A program made the translations under genes and the position numbers. Below the pieces are notes generated by a model. It had not been told where the DNA came from, did not search any database, and saw only the letters and a program-made list of their open reading frames with translations. 8,399 bases of DNA, taken from the NCBI GenBank assembly GCA_031277045.1, contig JAISLX010000027.1:1-8399 (forward strand), given 5' to 3'. The first letter of the stretch is position 1, and the number at the start of each line of letters is the position of its first letter. This document shows, one piece after another, positions 1 to 5,442 of this stretch. This DNA is from Treponema sp. (GTDB lineage Bacteria; Spirochaetota; Spirochaetia; Treponematales; Breznakiellaceae).

Positions 1-32
1 TTTCCTTCCCTTTGAGCCGGAGGTGAGCGGCG

Positions 33-1280
33 ATGCCTAAGGTGTTACACTATGGAATGGGTTCACTTATCTACGTTCAGGGAGACGAAGCGGACAAGGT
101 CTTGCTCCTCAAATCGGGAACGGTAAACCTCTCCTATCAGGATATTGAAACCGATGAGCCTATCCAGGATTTGGTCCAAATGGGGGAATTTTTCGGAGTA
201 AAATCGGCCCTGGGCCGCTATCCCCGGGAAGAGAACGCCATCACCCTGCAGGATGCGACCCTCATGGCCTTTACGGTTCCCGAATTTGAAGCCCTGGTCA
301 TGGCAAATACCCGGATTACCATGAAGATGCTCCGGGTACTTTCCAATCAGCTCAGACGGATCCACCATCAGATTTCCAGAGTGATGGCGACCAAGGAGCC
401 CCAGAATCCCGAGTTGGGGCTTTTCGGCCTGGGGACCTATTACTTAAAGAATGAGTATTTTGACCGGGCCAAATACGTATTTGAGCGCTACCTGGACGCT
501 TACCCTTCGGGGAACTATGCGGCCCGGGCGGCCGAATACCTGCGGCTTGCCGAATTATCCCGGAGCCAGCCCAAATCCGCCAGAACTCCGCTTGAAGGTC
601 CGACAGGCCCTCAAGGAGTTGGGGGGCATCCCATGACACCGGATGATTTAGCCGGATTTAGCCGTTTTGCCCGGACCTTCAGGAGGGGGGATCTTATCTT
701 TGCCGAATTTGAAGCCGGAAAGACCTTCTACCTTATCCAATCGGGCCGGGTGGAATTGCTCAAGCTCATCGGGGACATCGAAAAAACCATTGATATCCTG
801 TACCCCTCGGAAATATTCGGCGAGATGGCGATCCTGGAGGATTTTCCCCGATCCGCCACGGCCATTGCCCTGGAGGAGGTCAAGGTCCTGGAATTCAACC
901 ATAAAAACTTTGAGATTCTCATGTCCGGAAATCCCCAGATAGCCCTGATGCTGCTCAAACTCTTCGCCAAACGGATCTACGAGTCAAAACGGCGCTTTAT
1001 GACCCTCACCCTGGCGGATGATCAGGCCAGGATTGCCGATGTATTCCTCATGCTGGACGAAACCCAGCCCAATGTCAGTAAAGATGCCCAGAGCCGGGAG
1101 TTCATCGCCACCATCGCCGACATTGCCCATTGGGCCGGCATGAATACGCCCCAGACCCGGGATGTTTTATACCATTTTGCCTCCCAGCAACGGCTGGAAA
1201 TCTTCAACGACCGGATCAGGATCAAAAACATCAATGATTTCTCCCGCCTGGTCAATTCTCACCGCAATAGAAAGCGCTAA
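33..1280 (+). CDS. Dual cyclic-nucleotide-binding-domain protein with TPR-like linker and Crp-type DNA-binding C-terminus
   Basis: A 415-residue cytoplasmic protein, probably a transcriptional regulator responding to a cyclic nucleotide. Two Crp-like cNMP-binding folds are visible, at about residues 5-115 and 205-320. The second has a canonical phosphate-binding cassette: FGEMAIL at 262-268, with Glu264, and Arg273 in PRSATA. The first has FGVKSAL in place of FGE-A-L, so its cassette lacks the ribose-binding Glu and may not bind ligand. Residues about 134-175 (YYLKNEYFDRAKYVFERYL and onward) look like a TPR-type helical hairpin in an unusually long linker. Residues about 326-405 resemble the Crp-type winged helix, with the recognition region around IADIAHWAGMNTPQTRDVL. 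The ATG at 33 is preceded by a strong GGAGGTGA (19-26). The architecture resembles spirochaetal double-cNMP proteins. Whether it binds DNA, and whether cAMP or cGMP is the ligand, is inference. Confidence 0.85.
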   Translation: MPKVLHYGMGSLIYVQGDEADKVLLLKSGTVNLSYQDIETDEPIQDLVQMGEFFGVKSALGRYPREENAITLQDATLMAFTVPEFEALVMANTRITMKMLRVLSNQLRRIHHQISRVMATKEPQNPELGLFGLGTYYLKNEYFDRAKYVFERYLDAYPSGNYAARAAEYLRLAELSRSQPKSARTPLEGPTGPQGVGGHPMTPDDLAGFSRFARTFRRGDLIFAEFEAGKTFYLIQSGRVELLKLIGDIEKTIDILYPSEIFGEMAILEDFPRSATAIALEEVKVLEFNHKNFEILMSGNPQIALMLLKLFAKRIYESKRRFMTLTLADDQARIADVFLMLDETQPNVSKDAQSREFIATIADIAHWAGMNTPQTRDVLYHFASQQRLEIFNDRIRIKNINDFSRLVNSHRNRKR

Positions 1281-1351
1281 GCCCAGGCGTCTGCCGACTG
1301 GAAGTCCGTATGCCACCGGCTACGGCCTCGGGGCGGTTTCCCGGCCGGGTC

Positions 1352-1843
1352 CTATTCGATCACGATATAGTCGTTGAAGTAGAGTTCCTCGATGGAACCC
1401 AGCCGGAGGATCCCGTTGTATTGTTCCAGTAACTCCCGCTTTATTTCCCCCTCGTTCTTACGGGCAAGCTCCGCCGTGGAGAGGGCGGCGAAGTAGTTTA
1501 CGGTGAGGTTCCTGAAGTTGCCGGTTCGGGCGGCCAGTTCTTCAGAAAAGGGGCGGTCCTCGGGAGCATAGGGAAAGGCCACGGAGAGGATCACCGCGGC
1601 GGGGCGGGATCCTGCGGTGGCGGTCCGGATCCGGCCTATGCCGGTAAAGACCCCTGCCGGGATCTCCGCCCTCGCCCCGGTAAGGCCGGAGAGGGACTCC
1701 CTGACCGGGGCTTCCCGGAAAATCAGGGCATAGAGGGTCCCCGCCAGCAGGGAAAGGATCAACAGCAGGAATACCGCCATCAGCGCCCGGTAAAGGGCCA
1801 ATAAGCCCCAGGAAGGGCGTTCAATAACACGGACCATTTTCAT
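1352..1843 (-). CDS. FliL-like single-pass membrane protein
   Basis: A 163-residue protein with a short cytoplasmic N-terminus, one strong membrane helix at about 15-42 and a periplasmic domain. The C-terminal third matches the FliL pattern: a region rich in basic and acidic residues (STAELARKNEGEIKRELLEQ), then YNGILRLGSIEELYFNDYIVIE, where FliL proteins typically have N-x-x-L-x-x-G-x-[IV]-x-x-[LV][YF]F-x-x-[FY][IV][IV]. FliL sits beside the flagellar stator at the basal body and modulates motor torque. This copy is next to pta and not in a flagellar gene cluster, so it is probably a paralogue with a related or specialised role. The start at 1843 is supported by AGGAGGAG (plus coordinates 1847-1854) 3 bases upstream. 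An ATG two codons inside is possible but worse placed. It lies 280 bases downstream of pta on the same strand and is probably transcribed separately. The family call is fairly confident; the function is less so. Confidence 0.7.
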   Translation of the reverse strand: MKMVRVIERPSWGLLALYRALMAVFLLLILSLLAGTLYALIFREAPVRESLSGLTGARAEIPAGVFTGIGRIRTATAGSRPAAVILSVAFPYAPEDRPFSEELAARTGNFRNLTVNYFAALSTAELARKNEGEIKRELLEQYNGILRLGSIEELYFNDYIVIE

Positions 1844-1857
1844 ACACTCCTCCTACT

Positions 1858-1906
1858 ACTATATCGCCAAAAACGGAAAAAAACTTGTTTTTTTGAAAAA
1901 TTTTTT
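1858..1906 (-). promoter_or_regulatory. Phased A/T tracts with weak -10 element upstream of the FliL-like gene
   Basis: Four A/T tracts are centred near 1871 (A5), 1880 (A7), 1891 (T7) and 1901 (A5T6), spaced 9-11 bases apart. That is close to one helical turn, the pattern that bends DNA intrinsically. On the minus strand TATAGT (1858-1863) could serve as a -10 box, but no good -35 is present and the start point would fall within the Shine-Dalgarno sequence. This is probably the promoter region of the FliL-like gene, with curvature or an UP-like element compensating for a poor -35. The precise promoter is uncertain. Confidence 0.35.
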
Positions 1907-1936
1907 ACATTCCTTTAAATGGCTGAGGAATTGAAA

Positions 1937-1981
1937 CGGATAGCCCGGTCAGACCCGGAGGGTCTGATGCGCCCAAATCCG
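1937..1981. other. Structured intergenic segment with a perfect 8-bp hairpin
   Basis: TCAGACCC (1949-1956) and GGGTCTGA (1960-1967) form a perfect 8-bp stem with loop GGA. CGGAT (1937-1941) and ATCCG (1977-1981) can close a second helix around it. No T-run follows on either strand, so it is not an obvious intrinsic terminator. The role is unknown: it could be part of an mRNA 3' end, a small structured RNA or a dispersed repeat. Confidence 0.45.
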
Positions 1982-1999
1982 CAAGTGCGACAGGCTGCT

Positions 2000-2057
2000 A
2001 GAGAACACGGAGGAGGAGCCGAAAACAGGTATGTTTTCCTCTTTCTCCGTGATCTCT
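2000..2057. repeat. Long 58-nt imperfect hairpin / inverted repeat
   Basis: Bases 2000-2018 pair with 2039-2057 with one A-A mismatch (2005/2052) and two G-T pairs. After a two-base bulge (CC at 2019-2020), GAAAAC (2021-2026) pairs with GTTTTC (2033-2038) around the loop AGGTAT. Nearly every base is paired. No ORF uses it and no T-run follows directly on either strand. The outer arms carry the string CTCCGTGATCTCTGTGG and its complement, which looks like the purine/pyrimidine-biased dispersed intergenic repeats of several bacterial groups. That resemblance is from memory and unverified. It may be a mobile palindromic element or an mRNA-stabilising structure behind pta. Confidence 0.6.
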
Positions 2058-2063
2058 GTGGTT

Positions 2064-2122
2064 AAAAATTCTTCACGGACGCCTTGCCGCGCGCGGCGTC
2101 CGTCCGCGGCATCCGCGGACGC
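2064..2122 (-). terminator. Probable pta terminator: two tandem GC-rich hairpins and a U-tract
   Basis: Starting 1 base after the pta stop (minus strand), two hairpins follow. The first pairs 2113-2120 with 2102-2109 (8 bp, 3-nt loop). The second pairs 2095-2103 with 2075-2083 (9 bp, 11-nt loop). Six bases later the transcript has five U residues (AAAAA at 2064-2068 on the plus strand). The gap before the U-tract makes it an imperfect intrinsic terminator. The heptamer CGGACGC recurs at 2076-2082 and 2116-2122, and inverted at 2096-2102, so alternative pairings exist. Confidence 0.55.
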
Positions 2123-2123
2123 T

Positions 2124-3158
2124 TTACCTGGCCCTGGACAGGGTTACCGCGGCGGTGGTAACGATGTCGTCCACCGAGGCGCCCCGTGAAAGATCGCTTG
2201 TGGGTTTGGCGAAACCCTGGAGGAAGGGGCCGTAGGCTTCCGCCCGGCCCAGGCGCTGCACCAGTTTGTAGCCGATGTTCCCCGCGCCCAGATCGGGGAA
2301 AACCAGGGTGTTTACCTTTCCCCTGACGGGGCTGCCGGGGGCTTTTTTGTCGGTTACCTGGGGAACCAGAGCGGCGTCGGCCTGGAGTTCGCCGTCAAAG
2401 ACAAAATCGACCTTGCGTTCTTTAAGGATGCCGGCGGCTTTTTGTACTTTGGCCACGTTGTCGTGCTTTGCGGAACCTTTGGTGGAAAACGAGAGCAGGG
2501 CAACTACGGGTTCCTGCCCCAGGAATTCCCGGCAGGACAGGGCGGCGCTCTGGGCGATGTCGGCAAGCTGTTCCGCCGTGGGATCCGGTACTACCGCGCA
2601 GTCGCTGAAGATAAGCGATCCTCCGCAGCCCCAGGCCGGGTCCAGGCCGGTCATCACAAAGCAGGACGAGGCGGTTTTAAGGCCCGAGACGGTCCCGATA
2701 ATGGTAAGCCCGGCCCGCAGCACGTCGCCTGTGGTGTTTTCCGCCCCGGCTACGCAGGCGTCCGCGTGCGCCAGGCGGACCATCATGGCCCCCCAGCGCA
2801 GGGGGTCGATTATGTCGGCCCCGGCCTTTTCCAGCGTGATGGGTTCAGGCACCGCCCCGCCTTTCGCTTTTTTTGCCTCCTCCCTGGCGTGGACCAGGTC
2901 GTAATAAGAGTGGGCGTACTGATCCAGAACGGGGGAAAGTTCAGGGTTTACCACTTCAATCCCCGTCAAATCCACGCCTTCTTCGGCGGCAATCGTGTCG
3001 ATCTCCGACTGTTTTCCGATAAGGGTTACCGAGGCGGCAAGTTCCTCGTCAACGATTATCCTGGCCGCTTTGACAGTCCGGGCGTCGGTCCCCTCGGGCA
3101 GCACCAGCTTTTTCTGCATCGATTTGGCCTTGGTTTTCATGAGCCGTACAAAGTCCAT
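2124..3158 (-). CDS. pta: Phosphate acetyltransferase (phosphotransacetylase)
   Basis: A 344-residue cytoplasmic enzyme that interconverts acetyl-CoA plus phosphate with acetyl phosphate plus CoA. It works with acetate kinase to make ATP during fermentation or to activate acetate. The length is that of the short, single-domain class and lacks the N-terminal regulatory region of enterobacterial Pta. Family blocks are visible: [17 protein letters not shown] (16-32), [20 protein letters not shown] (131-150), [10 protein letters not shown] (223-232), DGELQADAA (255-263), [20 protein letters not shown] (283-302) and [20 protein letters not shown] (310-329). The reading frame stays open upstream to a TTG at 3212. 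The ATG at 3158 is preferred because AGGAGG (3163-3168) lies 4 bases upstream and the protein then begins like other short Pta proteins. Acetate kinase is not in the window. A terminator-like structure follows the TAA. Confidence 0.95.
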   Translation of the reverse strand: MDFVRLMKTKAKSMQKKLVLPEGTDARTVKAARIIVDEELAASVTLIGKQSEIDTIAAEEGVDLTGIEVVNPELSPVLDQYAHSYYDLVHAREEAKKAKGGAVPEPITLEKAGADIIDPLRWGAMMVRLAHADACVAGAENTTGDVLRAGLTIIGTVSGLKTASSCFVMTGLDPAWGCGGSLIFSDCAVVPDPTAEQLADIAQSAALSCREFLGQEPVVALLSFSTKGSAKHDNVAKVQKAAGILKERKVDFVFDGELQADAALVPQVTDKKAPGSPVRGKVNTLVFPDLGAGNIGYKLVQRLGRAEAYGPFLQGFAKPTSDLSRGASVDDIVTTAAVTLSRAR

Positions 3159-3162
3159 AGAG

Positions 3163-3168
3163 CCTCCT
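3163..3168 (-). promoter_or_regulatory. Ribosome binding site fixing the pta start
   Basis: CCTCCT on the plus strand reads AGGAGG on the coding strand, 4 bases before the ATG at 3158. This settles the start against the in-frame TTG at 3212, which would add 18 residues not expected in this family and lies inside a decayed repeat. Confidence 0.8.
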
Positions 3169-3204
3169 GTAATTTTCCGCCCTTGCGGGTCAGACTTTTG
3201 AGCT

Positions 3205-3233
3205 TGTTCCAAAACCCGGCTGGGTTTGCGGCA
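3205..3233. repeat. Decayed copy of the TGTTCCAAAA palindrome in the pta leader
   Basis: TGTTCCAAAA (3205-3214) is identical to the left arm of the complete palindrome at 3317-3363. AAACCC (3212-3217) pairs with GGGTTT (3222-3227) around a 4-base loop. The expected right arm TTTTGGAACA is degraded here to TTTGCGGCA. In the pta mRNA leader the remaining 6-bp hairpin would lie about 50 nt before the ATG. Confidence 0.5.
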
Positions 3234-3242
3234 AGCACTTGT

Positions 3243-3271
3243 AGTTTAGCCTCTGATTGGGACAGGGGCAA
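3243..3271 (-). promoter_or_regulatory. Candidate sigma-70-type promoter for pta
   Basis: On the minus strand TTGCCC (3266-3271) is a 4/6 match to TTGACA. It is followed after exactly 17 bases by TAAACT (3243-3248), a 4/6 match to TATAAT. A start near 3236 would give a leader of about 78 nt containing the small hairpin at 3212-3227 and a good ribosome binding site. The elements are only moderate, so this is a candidate. Confidence 0.4.
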
Positions 3272-3316
3272 GAACGGCAGGGCCTGCTTTTTCGTGATAG
3301 AAATTCAGGACTAAAT

Positions 3317-3363
3317 CTATAGAAGCTGTTCCAAAAACTAAAGTTTTGGAACAGTCTCTATAG
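3317..3363. repeat. 47-nt near-perfect palindrome between pta and the transporter operon
   Basis: CTATAGA (3317-3323) pairs with TCTATAG (3357-3363), and CTGTTCCAAAA (3326-3336) pairs with TTTTGGAACAG (3344-3354). Only one mismatch and one G-T pair lie between the two stems, and there is a 7-base loop. It sits between divergent genes, so it is not in a terminator position for either. Its right end overlaps the -35 box of the transporter promoter. It may be an operator for both directions or a dispersed palindromic repeat. A decayed relative lies at 3205-3233. Confidence 0.65.
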
Positions 3364-3389
3364 ACAAAACCTATGCCCGGCACGATAAT
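3361..3389 (+). promoter_or_regulatory. Strong candidate promoter of the ABC transporter operon
   Basis: TAGACA (3361-3366) is a 5/6 match to TTGACA. A 17-base spacer separates it from GATAAT (3384-3389), a 5/6 match to TATAAT. The expected start is near 3396, only about 5 bases before the ATG at 3401, so the mRNA would be almost leaderless. The -35 box overlaps the last three bases of the palindrome at 3317-3363, so a protein or cruciform there could affect RNA polymerase binding. Confidence 0.6.
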
Positions 3390-3400
3390 ACCTACCCACT

Positions 3401-4351
3401 ATGAACATTACAGCGAATTTCAAAAAACGGCTTCAGGCGGCGGTTTTAATTCTTTCCGCGCTGCTTGTCCTTTCAGGCCGTTCCGCGGGGAAAGCGGCGG
3501 AACCATCAGGGCCGGCCAAAACTCAGGCTGCCGAAGCCCCGGCCGGCGCCCGCCGGATTATCGCGGCGTCCCCCAGCATCACGGAGATCATCACCGGTCT
3601 GGGGCTGGGCTCCCGGATCATCGCGGCGGATCCGTACTCCATAAGCCTTCTGCCGCCGGGGACCAAAGAGGTGGATTTTTTCAACCCGGATCCGGAGTTT
3701 ATCATAGGTCTGGAACCCGATCTTATTATCAGCACGGAGGTCAACACCTACGGTGTCGCCGATAATCCGTTCAAGCTTCTTGAGGATTTTGGCATCCGCT
3801 GTTTCTACATTCCCACCAGCGCCGGCATCGCCGAAATTAAGCGGGATATCCGGGCAATCGCGGCGGAACTGGGGGCCGCGGACCGGGGCGAGGAGCTGGT
3901 AAACGTTATGGAGCGGGAGATTCAGGAGGTGGAGGATATTGCGCGCCGCTTTACCGCGGATCCGGCGTTCCGCAGAAAAACTGTGTACCTGGAAATATCC
4001 CCGGCGCCGGATTTGTATTCCATGGGCCGGGGGACGTTTATGAACGAGATGATCGAAATTATCGGGGCGCGGAACGTGTTTTCCGACGTAACCGGATGGA
4101 TTGCCCCCAGCGCGGAGGCGATTCTGGAGCGGAACCCGGACGTAATTTTGACAAACGTGAATTATACCGCCGACCCCGTGGGGGAAATTAAGGCCCGCGC
4201 AAGTTTCGCCGCCGTTACGGCGGTTCGGGAGGGGCAGGTTTACCTTATTGACGCCAATTCGTCATCCCGGCCTTCCCAGCACATTACGCTGGCCCTGCGG
4301 CAGATGGCGCGGGCGGTTTACCCCAGGGAGTACACGTCCCTTGGCGAATAG
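3401..4351 (+). CDS. Periplasmic substrate-binding protein of an iron-siderophore/haem/cobalamin-type ABC importer
   Basis: A 316-residue exported binding protein of the BtuF/FhuD-like family (helical-backbone type). The N-terminus has a signal sequence: KKR at 8-10 and a hydrophobic stretch at 11-26. The mature part starts with ARRIIAASPSITEIITGLGL (about 50-69), the usual P-S-x-T-E motif. It continues with FFNPDPEFIIGLEPDLIIST (the ligand-delivering lobe), GWIAPSAEAILERNPDVIL and a C-terminal VREGQVYLID. Where a lipoprotein would have L-x-G-Cys, this protein reads LSGR, with Arg27 (CGT, 3479-3481) in the Cys position, so it may be soluble in the periplasm or the base may be altered. The ATG at 3401 is the first start after an in-frame stop (3386-3388). 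No Shine-Dalgarno precedes it, matching the near-leaderless promoter. Permease and ATPase follow. The substrate cannot be assigned. Confidence 0.85.
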   Translation: MNITANFKKRLQAAVLILSALLVLSGRSAGKAAEPSGPAKTQAAEAPAGARRIIAASPSITEIITGLGLGSRIIAADPYSISLLPPGTKEVDFFNPDPEFIIGLEPDLIISTEVNTYGVADNPFKLLEDFGIRCFYIPTSAGIAEIKRDIRAIAAELGAADRGEELVNVMEREIQEVEDIARRFTADPAFRRKTVYLEISPAPDLYSMGRGTFMNEMIEIIGARNVFSDVTGWIAPSAEAILERNPDVILTNVNYTADPVGEIKARASFAAVTAVREGQVYLIDANSSSRPSQHITLALRQMARAVYPREYTSLGE

Positions 4352-4416
4352 CGGCCTGCCGCGGCGCTTGGGCGCGAAAGCGTAACAGCGGCCAAGGCCG
4401 GCTGGTGGGGGATTCC

Positions 4417-5442
4417 ATGCGCAAGGCGCGGCAAACTTCCGGTTCCCGTTTCCACAGGCTCGTTCTGGCGGCCCTTGTCTCCGCGGCCTGTATCTGCGCG
4501 GGGACTTCCCTGGGCAGTACCTTTATCCGCTTCACGGATACCGTCCGGATCATCGCGGGCCGTACCGAAGGGATAAGCGCACGGGACGTTTCCATTGTCC
4601 GCCAGCTCAGGCTGCCCAGGGTGCTGCTGGCCTTTATGGCCGGCGGCGCCCTTGCCCTGAGCGGGGCCGTGTTTCAATCCGTGTTGAAAAATCAGCTTGC
4701 CTCCCCCTACATCATCGGCGTGTCCTCCGGGGCTTCTCTGGGGGCGGCCCTGGTGATCCTCTGTGGTTTTTCCCTGCCCCTGCTGGGGGCTTTTACGCTG
4801 CCGGTTACGGGTTTTGCCGCCGGGCTCCTTACGGTTTTTTTTGTCATCGCCTTTTCCGCCCGGCTGGATCCCGGCCTGTCGAACAATACCATCATACTTT
4901 TCGGCATGGTGGTTTCCCTCTTTGTAAACGCCCTGCTTACCACCCTTATGGCCCTGTTCCGGGAAGAGCTGAAAACGCTCATCGTGTGGCAGATGGGAAG
5001 TTTCGCCCTTAGGGGCTGGCCTTACGTCATCATGATGCTGCCCTTTCTTGTTGTGGGGAGCCTTGGCCTGTTCCGTTGCAGCCGGGAACTGGACCTGCTG
5101 AGTTTTGGGGAAGAAGAAGCCCAGGCCCTGGGTCTGGAAATTCGGGGCGTCAGGAGCCGGATCTTCCTTCTTGGCAGTCTGCTCACAGGCGCGGCGGTGG
5201 CCCTGTGCGGGGCCATCGGCTTTGTGGACCTTATCGCGCCCCATCTTGGCCGCCGCATGATCGGGCCGAACCACCGTTTTTTGCTGCCCATGTCGTTCTG
5301 CGCCGGGGGCTGCCTGATGATAGCGGCGGATCTGGCGGCCCGGCTTGTCATTTCCCCGGCGGAACTGCCCGTGGGGGCGGTTACCGCCCTTATCGGGGCG
5401 CCCTTCTTTGCCTGGGTCTACTTCGCGCGGGGCCGGCGGTGA
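4417..5442 (+). CDS. FecCD/BtuC-family ABC transporter permease
   Basis: A 341-residue inner-membrane permease of the type II importer class, forming a homodimer for passage of iron chelates, haem or cobalamin. Hydrophobic segments run throughout the chain. Family signatures are clear: RLPRVLLAFMAGGALALSGA (65-84), then FQSVLKNQLASPYIIGVSSG (86-105); the cytoplasmic loop GEEEAQALGLEIRGVR (231-246) that contacts the ATPase; GFVDLIAPHLGRRMIGPNH (268-286); and PAELPVGAVTALIGAPFF (314-331). The length is normal and no key block is missing. The ATG at 4417 has GGGGGA (4407-4412) 4 bases before it. A GTG at 4405 would add four residues but has no better site. It lies 65 bases after the binding-protein gene. 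That gap has GC-rich short inverted repeats (for example 4351-4355 with 4358-4362), which could help lower permease expression relative to the binding protein. Confidence 0.92.
   Translation: MRKARQTSGSRFHRLVLAALVSAACICAGTSLGSTFIRFTDTVRIIAGRTEGISARDVSIVRQLRLPRVLLAFMAGGALALSGAVFQSVLKNQLASPYIIGVSSGASLGAALVILCGFSLPLLGAFTLPVTGFAAGLLTVFFVIAFSARLDPGLSNNTIILFGMVVSLFVNALLTTLMALFREELKTLIVWQMGSFALRGWPYVIMMLPFLVVGSLGLFRCSRELDLLSFGEEEAQALGLEIRGVRSRIFLLGSLLTGAAVALCGAIGFVDLIAPHLGRRMIGPNHRFLLPMSFCAGGCLMIAADLAARLVISPAELPVGAVTALIGAPFFAWVYFARGRR

Noticed and set aside
1..40. Possible tail of an upstream plus-strand gene ending at 38-40 and overlapping the ATG at 33
   Set aside because: Only 12 codons are visible and all three frames give short tails, so no frame can be preferred.
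2442..3314. Long 290-codon plus-strand open frame across pta
   Set aside because: It is antisense to pta, whose protein matches a known family throughout. The shadow has low-complexity composition, no ribosome binding site and no recognisable domain.
3234..3400. Cobalamin riboswitch upstream of the importer
   Set aside because: The segment is short, no B12-box-like sequence is seen, and the candidate promoter at 3361-3389 leaves almost no leader RNA.
3384..3410. Fur box suggested by GATAAT near the importer start
   Set aside because: Only one half resembles GATAAT, with no proper inverted partner. It is better explained as the -10 element.
4351..4382. Terminator between the binding-protein and permease genes
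   Set aside because: Stems are short (5 bp with 2- or 8-base loops), there is no T-run and the genes form a functional set. At most it dampens expression.
4318..5274. 318-codon minus-strand open frame across the binding-protein end and permease gene
   Set aside because: Its composition (rich in Gly, Lys, Gln, Pro, His) is typical of antisense reading of a GC-rich membrane-protein gene. The sense strand is a clear FecCD permease.
5076..5438. N-terminal extension of the ATPase frame
   Set aside because: It overlaps the permease gene out of frame. ABC ATPases of this family start close to GTG 5439, and the GTGA overlap gives a normal start.
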